Below the pieces are notes generated by a model. The model searched no databases. It saw only the letters and a program-made list of their open reading frames with translations, and had not been told where the DNA came from. Source: Chimonanthus salicifolius (Eukaryota > Streptophyta > Magnoliopsida > Laurales > Calycanthaceae). Taken from it: a stretch of DNA of 64,000 nucleotides. Within the stretch, counting starts at the first letter, position 1. The number at the start of each line of letters is the position of its first letter. The position numbers were made by a program, and so were the translations under genes. Where the stretch lies: contig CM023536.1 in NCBI GenBank assembly GCA_013350335.1, positions 9,692,207 to 9,756,206 of the forward strand, in the 5' to 3' direction. Shown one piece after another: positions 12,047 through 24,100 of the stretch.

Positions 12047-12228
12047 TATTAGAGTTGACCTTCCTCATTTACACTGAGGGATTATATTGTAATTATTATA
12101 ACCACTTATTTCCTTTTATTCTTTTCTTTCTTTATTTGTCTTGTATATTTCCCCTATTAATACAATGAATTAAGGCCTCTCACATTACATTGAGAGAACA
12201 AATTTGATCTCTTCTTTTACATTTGACA
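12047..12228 (+). repeat. 5' LTR of the Copia element
   Basis: Begins TATTAGAGTTGACC (or two bases earlier with TG) and ends TACATTTGACA. It contains a pyrimidine-rich block and TATTAATACAATGAA. About 93% identical to the 3' LTR by eye. Confidence 0.92.
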
Positions 12229-12241
12229 TGGCATCATGGCA
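12229..12241 (+). other. Primer binding site, initiator tRNA-Met type
   Basis: TGGCATCATGGCA directly follows the 5' LTR. It resembles the usual plant Copia PBS TGGTATCAGAGC with a few changes. Confidence 0.7.
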
Positions 12242-13133
12242 AGGTTCTTTTCTTGGGATTTTTTTTCCTTGGCTCAGTATAGCCTCTGTCTCCGTTCCGT
12301 TGCCCTCTTGCAACAGTAGCCGCTGTAATTTTTTTTCCAGATCACCGGTGCCAGATCAAGAACGAGCACCTAATCTGAAGAGGAACTTCGATATGAGATA
12401 GAGGCCTTCTCGTTTCAAATCCACAAACCAGGACTTAGTTCTTGGAATTTTTTTCCCTTTACCGGCTTATCAACGACTGCCTTCCTTCATTAGATCTGGC
12501 CCTAGATCTGTTTTCCAAGGCTGCAGACCCGCTTCTCTAATCTGCTCACCAGCTCTGTCGCCGCCGCCCGGATCTTCTTCTCGATCGCATGACAGAGAAG
12601 AGTACCTCACATCCGATTCTCCCCTTTCCGCAGATCTCACCGGATTTGTTTCCTGTGCCTCTTCTAACCTTCTGTGACTTCGCCCCTTTGTTTTCTTCTC
12701 CGACAGTCCCTCTTCTTGAACGATGGACCCGACACTTAGGCGGTTCTCAGATCTCTATTCCGTTGACCGGATCCGGTGTTGCTGCCCAGATCTGGAACCG
12801 TTGTGCTTTACTGTTGCCCGATTGCTACTAAACCCTTTGCTGATGGTTCCTTGCTGTCCTATTTGGGACATATTCTTTCCGGCACCTCTGTTACAGGCTG
12901 CCTGCAACTCAGCCTCATCAACCACCACTACGCCGTCGCTGCACTGTGCGCTGGCCTGCTTCTACTCGCCATTATCCGGCTTGTATTTTCTAGCTGTTGA
13001 CCTCGTTTTAACTGAACCTAGCAAAAGTTTTTTTTCAGTAGGGTTTTCTTCAATCTAGTGCCCCCTGTTTTCAAATCTAGTACCCGTTCCTGGTACTCGT
13101 TGACCAGATCTTCCTCTGCCGTGTTGTTGCACC

Positions 13134-14200
13134 ATGAAGGCACCCCGCTCACAGCCTCTCTCCATTTTGTCTCACTCACCGGCTCCTTTCATGGCTGACA
13201 AGCAAGTTCCCTTAACCGGTTCTTCTGGCAAGGTCGTTGATCTCCCTGGTTCTAATGATACTCTTACGGATTACTTCACTATTCATCATTCGGATAGCCC
13301 CACCATGGTACTTGTCTCCCCGATGTTATCCGGTTATAATTATGGCTCTTGGTTACGTGCTATCACCATGGCCTTACGAGCAAAGAATAAAATTGGATTT
13401 GTGGATGGCACCTTGCTTGCACCCACTTCACCTACTGAACTTATTAAATGGCAGCGTTGCCATGACCTTGTTGGTTCTTGGCTTATTAATTTTGTTGCTC
13501 CTGACATTCGCAGCAGTATCATGTATGCCTCTACAGCTAGGGATATTTGGTTAAACCTCTCAGAACGTTTTTCTCAGTCCAACGATCCTCAGATATATCA
13601 GTTGCACGAGTCTATGTATATACTTCGATAGGAGGATTTTCCTGTTTCGGCTTATTATACTAAGCTCAAATCTCTCTGGAATGAATTTGATTCAATCATT
13701 GTCATCCCCCCCCTGCACTTGTCAGCATGGTCATGCGGTCATTGATCAACTTCAACAGGATCGGGCGATGAAATTTTACAAGGCCTCCATGATCGTTTTG
13801 CCAACCTTCGGAGCCAAATACTTATCATGGATCCCTTTCCAAGTGTCATCAAGATTTACTCTCTCATCCGCCAGGAAGAAAAACAACAGGAAATTAATTC
13901 CTCCTTCTCTTCTTATCTAGATGCTGCAACACTTATTGCCCGACCTATGCCTCGTGGCAGCCCTTCTCCCCGTGGTGCACCATCAACTCGCCGGCCTCGC
14001 CCTCATTCTACTCATTGTAATCGTGATGGGCATACCCATGATCATTGCTACAAACTGGTTGGTTATCCTTCTCGGAACGCTGCTTCACCACGTTCTAGAG
14101 ATCCTACATTGATGCCTCAGCCATCTCATGCTTCCGCTGCTCGCTCTAGCATCCAGACAACGGAGACACCACCCCATTTCACTCATGAGCAGTACGCCTA
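13134..14200 (+). pseudogene. Copia gag (nucleocapsid) remnant
   Basis: The gag protein coats the element RNA. The first 165 codons are open and match the UBN2-type gag region (GYNYGSWLRAITMALRAKNK, then WQRCHDLVGSWL). A TAG at 13629 ends them where related proteins have Gln. Homology continues in the same frame, leaves it for another frame near the C run at 13708-13716, and returns by about 13780. The zinc knuckle follows (HCNRDGHTHDHCYKLVGYP), but its first Cys is Ser. Another TAG stands at 14198. Dead copy. Confidence 0.85.
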
Positions 14201-14672
14201 GTTATTGGCCATGCTTCCCTCAGGTAGCACTAGTTCTAGTTTCCACCTTGTAGGTATTTCCCTCACTGTTCCTTCCCACTCTGTCTGGATTGTCGAAACT
14301 AGTGCCACAAATCACATGTGTTCCTCATTATCCTTATTTTCATCATACACAACTTGTTCTAACCCCTCTTCTGTCCAACTTCCTGATGGCTCCAATGCCG
14401 TTGTCACACACATAGGCATTGTCAATCTTTCTCCCTCTCTTACACTTGAACATGTTTTATTTCTTCCATCTTTCAAGTTTAATTTGTTATCTATCAACAA
14501 GCTTGTGACTTCCACTTCTTGCTTCGTAACTTTCTCTACCACTCGTTGCCTTTTTCAGGACCAGTCAACGAGGAAGACGATTGGACAGAGTGACGCTCAT
14601 GAGGGTCTCTATTACTTCCATGGGGCTTCTGCACTGGCGGCCATTCCCTCCCTCCCCCCCCCCCCCCATTGA
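14201..14672 (+). pseudogene. Copia aspartic protease remnant
   Basis: The region WIVETSATNHM corresponds to the protease active site, normally Asp-Ser/Thr-Gly. Here the catalytic Asp is Glu and the Gly is Ser, so it cannot be active. Downstream text (VQLPDGSNAVV, FNLLSINKL) is typical of the pre-integrase region. A run of 14 C at about 14656-14669 shifts the frame into the integrase. Confidence 0.82.
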
Positions 14673-15513
14673 TCTGTGGCATTTTCGACTTGGACACTTG
14701 AACCATACTAGTTTTAATAAATTGTCTAAGGACATTCCCTTTATTTCATGTTTGCCAAAATAAGTATTGTGATATTTGTCCTCAAGCAAAACATACACGT
14801 TTACATTTTCCTTCCAGTTCAATTATTACTGTTAGACCTTTTGCTTTAATTCATTATGATATATGGGGTGCATTTTTTATTCCATCATTAAATGGTTCTA
14901 AATATTTTTTAACTATTGTGGATGATTTTACTCGTTGCACATGGATTTTCCTTATGTGTGTTAAATCTGAAACCCAATCCATTTTAAAATCATTTTTTGC
15001 TATGGTGAAGACTCAGTTCTATTCCTGCATTCACTCCATCCATTCCGCCACTGATGGTGAACTCTTTTCCCTTATCTAACAAGTTCGTTCGGATAATGGC
15101 ACTGAATTTCTTTCCACTTCCATGCAATCTTTCTTCTCTACTCAAGAAATCATCCATCAACGCAGTTGCATTGCCACTCCCCAACAAAATGGCATTGTAG
15201 AGCGCAAACATCGCCACCTCCTTGAGGTCGCTTGTGCGCTTTGTTTCCAATCCAGTCTTCCATTACAGTTTTGGGGCGAGTGTGTCCTCACCGGCACCTA
15301 CCTCATCAACAAAATGCCTACACCTCTTTTATCAAGCAAATCACCACATGAAGTTATGTTTCACTCCAAACCGGATTATTCTCGTTTGCATATTTTTGGC
15401 AGTCTCTGTTTCGGTCATAACCCTAATATCAAACATAAATTTGATCAACGAGTAAAACCCGGTCTTTTTGTTGGCTATCTTATACTCAAAAAGGATATCG
15501 GATATTTGACCTA
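14673..15513 (+). pseudogene. Copia integrase remnant
   Basis: The integrase inserts the cDNA. A HHCC-type start (LWHFRLGHLNH, then CDICPQAKH) is followed by the core: DIWGAF with the first Asp, SDNGTEF with the second and NGIVERKHRHL with the Glu. All three catalytic residues are readable, but frameshifts near 14760 and a stop at about 15076 split the domain. The C-terminal part (FGSLCFGHNP, GLFVGY) runs to a stop near 15512. Confidence 0.85.
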
Positions 15514-15692
15514 GCCTCTAGAACCATATATACTTCCAGTGATGTCTCCTTCTTTGAAGGCATCGTCCCTTATCGTGATTTGCCACCCTCCACCCCACCC
15601 TCTCCCGTTACTCCACAACCTATTCCTGATGACCCTAGTTTTGATTTTCCATCTGGTTTGCCCCTACACAATCTCTCCCTTCTGTACCACCT

Positions 15693-17019
15693 TTGCCAAA
15701 CCCAGATGTGCCCCTCGCTCCAGTCTCTCCCAGTACTACTCCACCAGTTGCCAGACCCACTCGCACTCGCCGCCCACCTCCTCATCTCACTTATTACCAT
15801 TGCTCCACTGCCTCCTCTGAGCGGTTACTCTCTCCATCTGATTCTGACTTGACAGGTACTCCTTATCCTCTCCATAATTATCTTTCTACCTCTAACATCT
15901 CTGTTGCACAACGCACTTTTCTTTCTTCTATTTGTTCCACAGATGAACCCAACACCTTCTCCCAAGCTGTTCAGTCTCCACACTGGAAGGACGCTATGGC
16001 TAATGAGATTACTACCTTAGAGAAGAATAATATTTGGAGCCTTTCTTCTTTGCCTCTTGGTAAGAAACCCATTGGCTGTAAATGGGTGTACAAAATAAAG
16101 TACCAATCGGATGACTCCATTGAACGTTATAAAGCTCGCTTGGTTGCCAAAGGTTTCACTCAGATTGAAGGACTCGATTATCATGATACTTTTGCTCCGA
16201 TTGCTAAACTGGTCACTGTTCGTGCTCTTCTCTCTATTGCTTCTGTCAAACAGTGGTCTCTTCATCAGGCTGATGTTAATAATGCTTTCCTCTAGGGCAA
16301 TCTTGATGAAGAAGTTTATATGACTCTTCTGTCTGGTTTTGCACGACAGGGGGAGCAACGTGTCTGTCGATTGAATAAATCCATTTATGAGTTGAAACAG
16401 GCTTCACGACAATGGTTTTCAAAGTTCTCCTCTACTTTTCTCCGGGCAGGTTTTTTCACAGTCGAAGTCTGATTACTCCTTGTTCACTCATCACAAAGGC
16501 GCCTCCTTCACATTTGTTCTGGTCTATGTTGATGATATCATCATCACTGGTAATGATGCATTGGTCATTCAGCGCATCAAGCGTTTTCTTGCCAATAAAT
16601 TTTATTTTAAAGATTTGGGACACCTCAAATACTTCCTTGGCATAGAAGTTGCCCGTTCTCAGAAGGGTATTTTCCTCTCTCAACGGAAATACACCTTAGA
16701 TATACTTAAGGATACAGGTTTTACTGGAGGGCGTATTTCTGATTTTCCGATGGAACAACAATTGCGGCTCTCTCCTGATGATGGTATTTTGCGTCCTGAC
16801 TCCGTCACCTATCGCCGCCTTGTGGGTCGCATTATTTACCTTACTGTTACTCGACTAGATATCAATTATACGGTGAACGTTCTCAGCCAATTTATGCATT
16901 CCCCTCTGACTGCCCATTTGGATGCTACACACCGTGTTGTTCGCTATTTGAAGGGTTCTGTCAATAACGGCATTCTTTTGTCTTCCTCCAGCACCCCTCC
17001 GTTTACAACGCTATTGTGA
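15693..17019 (+). pseudogene. Copia reverse transcriptase remnant
   Basis: Copies element RNA into DNA. The first piece (to 16295) has [23 protein letters not shown] and [10 protein letters not shown], and stops at TAG where Gln is usual. It continues as GNLDEEVYM and [11 protein letters not shown] and shifts frame near 16450-16475. It resumes at 16480 with the active-site YVDDIIITGND, LKYFLGIEVA and RRLVGRIIYL. The YVDD motif is intact but the chain is broken at least twice. Confidence 0.9.
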
Positions 17020-17482
17020 TTCAGATTGGGCTGGTTGTCCCGTTACTCGGTGCTCCACAACTGGTTATTGCACTTTTTTAGGTACCAACATCATCTCTTG
17101 GAAGACCAAGAAGCAGCAGACGATTTCCCGCTCCTCTGCTGAGGTTGAATATCGCGCCATGACGACCTTGACTTGTGAGCTTCAATAGTTAAAATACCTG
17201 CTCACTGATCTTGGTATTTCTCATCCTTCTCCCATCACTTTATTTTGTGACAATTAAGCTGCTCTCCACATTGCCAACAATTCGGTCTTTCATGAACGAA
17301 GGAAGCATATTGAACTTGATTGTCATTTTGTTCGTGAGAAGCTTCAATTTGGGCTCCTCGTCCCTCGGCACATTCCTTCTTCTCATCAGCTTGCCGACGT
17401 CTTCACCAAACCCTTGGGCAAAGATCCCTTTCATACATTAATTCGCAAGTTGGGCATTACTCACATACACGCTCCAACTTGA
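17005..17482 (+). pseudogene. Copia RNase H remnant
   Basis: [37 protein letters not shown] and HIELDCHFVREK identify the RNase H domain that ends Copia polyproteins. Two stops interrupt it (after TCELQ near 17187 and after LFCDN near 17256). The reading ends THIHAPT just before the polypurine tract. Confidence 0.88.
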
Positions 17483-17489
17483 GAGGGAG
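17476..17489 (+). other. Polypurine tract of the Copia element
   Basis: AACTTGAGAGGGAG abuts the 3' LTR. This is the expected plus-strand primer position. Confidence 0.8.
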
Positions 17490-17671
17490 TATTAGAGTTG
17501 ACCTTCTCCATTTACACTAAGGGATTATATTGTAATTATTACAACCACTTATTTCCTTTTATTATTTTCTTTCTTTATTTATCTTATATATTTTCTCTAT
17601 TAATATAATGAATCAAGGCCTCTAACATTACATTGAGAGAACAAATTTGATCTCTTCTTTTACATTTGACA
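17490..17671 (+). repeat. 3' LTR of the Copia element
   Basis: 182 bp from TATTAGAGTTGACC to TACATTTGACA, followed at once by GGTTG, the presumed target duplication. Confidence 0.92.
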
Positions 17672-17994
17672 GGTTGAGAAGAAAAATGGAGGGAAATGGG
17701 TGTAGAAGCAGAAACAAAGAGCGATGTTTGTGGAAGACCCTAAGGCCGACGATCTACCACTCCGGTTGAAAGTCCAAGTCTGATAGCACGTCAAAGAAAT
17801 AAATTTCATAAGCAAAATTGCTTAATTGATTATATCAACTGATAGACACAATAGAAGATTCTTGAATTGATTCAGTCTTTAACTAAGAAATTAACACAAA
17901 TTGATATTTTTAATCTAATATTAATTCTAATCTATATATTCGGATATGGGCTTGAAAACTTTCTTTTTCTAAATTTACGTCAACCGAGTATACT
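17672..17994 (-). mobile_element. Right piece of the split LTR element
   Basis: On the minus strand, TTTGACG then TGCTATCAGACTTGG looks like an LTR end followed by a PBS related to TGGTATCAGAGC. This mirrors the TTTGACA|TGGCATCA arrangement of the Copia element. The part right of 17790 would be the LTR. Its outer boundary is not visible. Confidence 0.35.
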
Positions 17995-18008
17995 AGTTTG
18001 AAGGAAAA

Positions 18009-18014
18009 TATAAA
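18009..18014 (+). promoter_or_regulatory. Candidate TATA box of the amidase gene
   Basis: TATAAA stands 166 bp before the chosen ATG (18180), giving room for a leader of about 130 bp. It is the best TATA match in the preceding 200 bp. Position is the only support. Confidence 0.4.
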
Positions 18015-18179
18015 GCAAAAAGGGGTATTGCAATCTACTGTTAGGAAAGAAAAGATAAAGTGAAAGAATTATTGGAGTCCACTCGTTGGCAGCGAGTGGG
18101 TGTCCTTCTCCTCTATCATTATTGTGCTGTTCGTTTGTTTATCAGTCTCCCAAATCGGTACAATCCTACCAAATTTTCA

Positions 18180-21100
18180 ATGGCAAAAGCCCAACCAGTG
18201 CTTGTTCTTTCTCGTAAAATGCTGGTGGTGGTGATGGTGGTGGTGGCTGCTTTGCCCAATTGCCTTGGATTTCAGATCAAAGAAGCCACAATCGATGACA
18301 TCCAACTCGCCTTCAGACAAAACAAGCTCAACTCGACAGAACTCGTCCGATTCTACCTCAAGCAAATCCGAACCCTCAACCCGCTCCTTCATGCCGTAAT
18401 CGAGGTGAACCCAGATGCCGTCCGGCAGGCCCGGAAGGCCGACCACGAGAGGCTGATGGGCTGTGGACCCACGTCGAAGCTGCACGGGATTCCCATCCTG
18501 CTCAAGGACAACATAGCCACCGCCGATCGACTCAACACGACTGCCGGGTCCTTTGCACTGCTTGGCTCAGTCGTCCGGCGTGACGCCGGCGTAGTAACTC
18601 GGCTGAGGAAGGCAGGGGCCATAATCTTGGGAAAGGCCAGTCTTAGCGAATGGGCCTATTTTCGTTCTTCTTCTGCTCCCAGCGGCTGGTGCGGCAGAGG
18701 CGCGCAGGGCAAGGTCAACTTTCACTGGCCTTTTCACCTTTTTATTTATGTTTTAAATTCCCCCCTCGTGAAAAACTTGTGCTTATTTATTTATTATTTA
18801 TTTCTCTTTAAAATAATCCTGATTTTGACGCTGCACAAATCTCCATTGTATAAGTGATTGTGATTCTACATTTACTAACAAAACAATCAAATAATAAAAA
18901 GTAAAAAACATAACTTTTTTTATATCTAATTGCACGATTGATGATGTCATTGCTTACGTCTTTGTCTTAGTTGTCAATCCTCTTTTTTATTAATTTTTTT
19001 TTTTTTATAAATTGAATAGTAATTTAGGTTTTAGTAGTTTTAGAGAGATTAAATATCTAATAGAGTGACTCTATGTTTATTATGAGATATCATGTTATAG
19101 TCAGATAGGATGAAGATAAGACTTTATTGATGATAGAAGGCAATAAAAACTCTTTAATCTGATCATTATAATTTTGTAAGATGAATTATAAAAATTAATG
19201 GTTCATAGTAATTAAATATTTAAAATTTAAAATTACAAGGTCAATATAGTTAAATATGGCTCAAATTTTAATGTGAAGTTCAGTAAATATTTTAACAAGT
19301 TTTTTAAAATTTACTATTGCCAAAATATTCATTTTCAAAATTTAATTCACTTGTGAAACTTAGTAGTTGGATATAGTAGATCAATGATGATTTTATATTT
19401 ATAAAGAGAAAAGTAACATTTATTTGAATTGATTGTGTGAATTTAATCTTCAATTATCAGTTAATCGTTAGTAAGTGCTTGTGTTTGCAATTCAATTAAA
19501 ATAGTGGTAGGCTCCACTCATTAATTACAATATATCCAACACCCTTCCTCATGTTTGCATAGGCGACAAAACCCAATAAGCCCTCAGAGGCCCCTTACAC
19601 TTTATATACTTTCACCCTCTATTTTATCTCGTGAAAAAGAATTTATATCTAATTTGAATTTATTAAATTTATCTTGTCGTTGGATTGAAATTCATATAGA
19701 ATCATTCCTATTTTTATAGGTGATTTTTGAACATTTAAAAATCATAATTTTTGAAATTTAATTGGTCTAATTTTTTATAAAAAGTATCATCTTAAAAATA
19801 TCTTTTGAATGCACTCAACTCCAACTTTGGACTTCACATAAGTGGGTCCCACGTATCAAACTGTGCAATAGAGCACGAGTGAATAGATTTGAAGAGCTTT
19901 GACTTGAACATGATTCATGTAAAATTATTTTGATTGAATAAAAGAAATTATATTTTTTAAGAATTTCAAATTTTAATATTTATCTAACAATGAAAATTCA
20001 TCAGATTAGATCAATACACTTTAAAAGTCAAATTGGTATCAAAATAGACATGGTTGCATCTTATAGTGCTAGGTGAGTGTGCGGGGGAGAATGGGCCCAT
20101 TTGATCAATAGATTATATAGTGCTCATTTATTATTTTATGAAATTGAATTCATATTCAAATTGAACACATTTCAAAATATATTTAGTGTTGAATTAAGCT
20201 CAATTCCATTGATATTTAGAACTTTCTAATCTTCTAATACTCCCTCTGTCCCAAATTAGTTATTTTATATGGATTTTGAAATTGTCTCATTTATATTGAA
20301 CTAGTATAAAATATGTTGAAAATGGATGAAATCATATGGATTGCTATTTATACAGAGAGTTCCTTAAAAAATACAAATCTTCAAATAAGACAACTAAAAT
20401 AAGACGGAGGGAGTATATACTTAAAAATGATTTTTTCTTGATTTACAATAAATAATTTCTCAAGCAATGAAAATAAAATTTGAGTATGAAAGTTACAAAT
20501 GGAATTCAAATCTGTATCTAAATTTGATCTGGAATTTAAAATGAGATGTTAAATGGCACTATGTAGTCGTTAATGATAAGGTGTTAGTTTGATGGTCAAG
20601 AAGCTCCCTTCATCAAGAAAAATCTTGAATTCAATTCACGTTTAAATCCTTTTAAGCCATTCTCTATAGAGTTACTTCTCTCGATTGAACTCGTGTCTAA
20701 GTATGTATGCACATATTCTTTTACATATTCTAAAAGATTAGTCACAGTAAAATCCCCTAGAATGGCTTATTAAATATAGATTTGATGTGCAAGTGCAGAA
20801 TCCATATGTGTTGTCATGGGATCCATGTGGGTCCAGCAGTGGATCAGCGATAGCGATGGCGGCTAACCTGGCTACTGTGTCGTTGGGCACCGAGACCGAC
20901 GGCTCTATCATTTGCCCCTCAAGTTTCAATTCAGTGGTGGGGATAAAACCTACAGTGGGCCTCACCAGCCGATCAGGGGTTATTCCCATTTCTCCCAGAC
21001 AGGATACAGTGGGGTAAGACTCACACCCATCTCTTTCCGTCATTGTGAAAACATAATAGAGTGATAATTTTAAATTATTTTTTAAAATATTAAAGTTTAT

Positions 21101-24100
21101 AATTTAAAAAATATATATAATTTAATTAATCTGATCAAAGTAATTTACAGTGACTTATATATTTAAGAAAATATTTTTTCAATAGACATGACACTACTTC
21201 ATTTGGTGGATCTTACACCTAGATATTCACAATAGTATTGTGGGACCTTGTATTGTGTTCATCTTCACTGGATAACTCTATGGAGAGTGAAACTCTATGG
21301 AGAGTGACCCTTTGGGATATACTGGAAATCTAACTCAAGACTTTCGCTTCTCGAGATGTGTTATTCATCATCACTCCAACCTCTTTGAACAATCTAATTC
21401 TTATATATTGAAGAATGAATAAATTATCGAATCAAAATCACCCACAATTCACTTATTCATATGGTTTTGAAAGGTTTCATAGCCTAAGAGGGTTGGCTTG
21501 GATTAGATTCTTCTACGTAATCTACCTCGCTGAAGACTAGGGTTGAAATCGGGCTGGGTCGGGTTTTGAATTACCAATATATAGAACCCGACTCGATCCG
21601 AACTTTTGACTCAGACGTCTTAACCCGATCTAACCCGAATTATAACTCGACTCAACCCGAAACCCAACTCGACCCAACCCACATTTTGAACCTATTTTAG
21701 CCTACTTTTTACCGGGCTGGGTCGAGTTTGATCGGGTTAAATTAAAAATCTCTTAACCCAATCCGATCCGAATTTAATGCGGGTTTCTAACTTCTCAACC
21801 CGACTCGACCCACTGACCTGACTTTCATAACCCGACCCACAAGATTTTTGGGTCAGGTCATGCGGGTTCGGGCCAAAATCCGACCCGACTTTCACCCCTA
21901 CTCAAGACCTTTCATTTGTCTGTTGGGGATATTCAGCCATTTGGGCCACATTTTGTCTCAAAATTTATGGGCTGTTCTTTAAACCTTAGTTAACTTTAAA
22001 TGGTGAGAGTTGGTTTGACAGTTAAGAACCCCAATAAGTTATAAAAGGTTCTAAGTTCAGGTCCCACTCTCAACATATAAGGACCAATCCCCTTAGTTAT
22101 ATCCATTGTGTATGGATAGGGAGGTTTGCATATGCCCCAAGAACTTAATTAGGTGTTCTAAGAGACCTGAATACTTTGTACTAAAAAAACATTGGTTTGT
22201 AATTTATTAATTTATTATTGTTTTAATATTCTATTTCTTACTGACAATTTGTATTCTTTTATTATAAGTGGGAATAGGCTTAACCGCAATCTTCATATGT
22301 TTGGGTTCTTGGGCCACATTTCAATACCAACAACTTAGGCCATTTTCTTAAAAAAAAATTATTAGTGTTACAAACAATTTGTGTTGCACACTGGCAGGCC
22401 CATGTGTAGGACAGTTTCTGATGCAGTTTATGTGTTGGACACAATAGTGGGTTTTGATCCATGGGATGAATTGGCAACTAAGGCTGCTACCAAGTTCATT
22501 CCCAGTGGTGGTTACAGCCAATTTCTCAAGGTAGATGGGCTCAACAAAAAAAGAATAGGGATACTAAGGGGCTCCTTTGATTTCAATAGAGGGTCTATCA
22601 AAGAAAGAATTTATAAGCAGCATTTCATCACCTTAAGGTAAACAACTACTTTTCACTATTTCTATGAGAATCCTGCTGATGGGATGTCAAAGGGTGGGAT
22701 CATGATCAAGAACAGCATAAACTTTAATCTTTGCTTTGAGTCCAAAGTTTCTAGCCCAAGTGTGCTCATTTCACCCTAATATATTCTATTTTTTAATGAC
22801 CAACGTATCAAGGTCTTTTAGAATATTTAACTAATTATCGGAGCATATGTAAGTCTTTCTACCTACACACACTGGGTAACTTCACGGGATAGCCCTTTGG
22901 GGTGGAGTAAAAATCGAACTCAAGACTTTCGTTCTTGACCATCACTCCAACTCCTTTGGACTACATTGAAAACAAAGAAAATATGATGCCGAAACACAAC
23001 AAGAGTTACATGATTTTTTAGTGTGTATTCAGCGAGAAATGTGAACATAGCTAGCAATTCTCCATTTAATACTGGTATTATACCTACAGCATACTTATTT
23101 TTAAAAAAATATGAAATACTTTTTTAAAAAAAGAGACTTCAATTATACACATATATTTGAACTACCTTAACTTTTATCTATTCTCTCTTTTTCTAATTAT
23201 ATAAATACATAGTTTAATCATTTCTTCTTTTTATCTAGATAATTGATGTGGTTCTAAACATTGAAATTTAGAAAACGATAAAGAGAGAGGATTTTGTAAA
23301 TGTTTTATTATGCTCTTTTATTACCCAAAGTATATTGTAAATAAAACTTTCTTTTAAAAATGTATTTTTTTTAAAGTTAGTTTCCTTCTGAAATTTTTGG
23401 TAAAAATAAAATAAAATTGAAAAAAAAAACTTAAGGCTTTGTTTCAATTTAAAGTATTTTACAAAAGTTACAAAAATATAAATATTTTAAATTTATATAA
23501 TAATTTAGCCAAACGTTTAGTCCTTGAATATTTCAAGTAGGGTGTATCCATATGTATCTGTTCCTAATTTTTTGGTGTATCCACTTTCATAACTAAGTTT
23601 TTTTTTTAAATCAAGCTATCCAATCATCCCAACAAGACGGGTATAGAACTAAGGGGTATGACTTTTTTTGTATTGAGAGAGGCTTAATCTCAAGACCTCC
23701 CAGAAACAAGAGTGGTAATTAACCGTGAAGCTAATTCCTCATGGTTTTTATGACTAAGATTTTATTAGTATCTGTTAAGAAAAAGATGAATTATATGCAA
23801 ATTATTTCCATTATTTACTTATATACTATTTCCATTAGCACTTTCAATTACTCATTGCATAACTTGATTCTATCTTGAAAAGGAAAAAGGGTGCAATCTT
23901 GTTGAAGAACTTGGAAATAGCAAACTTAAGTATCATACAAGACTCTATATCAAGTGGAGAAAATACTGCAATGTTGGCAGAATTCAAGCTTTCCATCAAC
24001 TCTTACCTCTCGAATCTCGTCGGCTCTCCGGTCAGATCTTTGGCAGATTTAATAACCTTCAACCTGAAACACTCGAAACAGGTACTGTCTTTCCTCTAAA

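Larger units (their letters stand above)
12047..17671 (+). mobile_element. Ty1/Copia LTR retrotransposon, complete but inactivated
   Basis: Two 182-bp LTRs (12047-12228 and 17490-17671) enclose a PBS, gag, protease, integrase, reverse transcriptase and RNase H in Copia order, then a purine tract. Flanking GATTG and GGTTG form a 5-bp duplication with one mismatch. By eye the LTRs differ at about 12 of 182 positions (about 6.6%), so the insertion is not recent. The open frames are broken by several stops, most looking like CAG or CAA to TAG or TAA changes, and by frameshifts at C runs. No intact polyprotein remains. Confidence 0.93.

Noticed and set aside
15539..15852. Pro/Leu/Ser-rich plus and minus frames
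   Set aside because: They are alternative frames of the spacer between integrase and reverse transcriptase in the Copia element.
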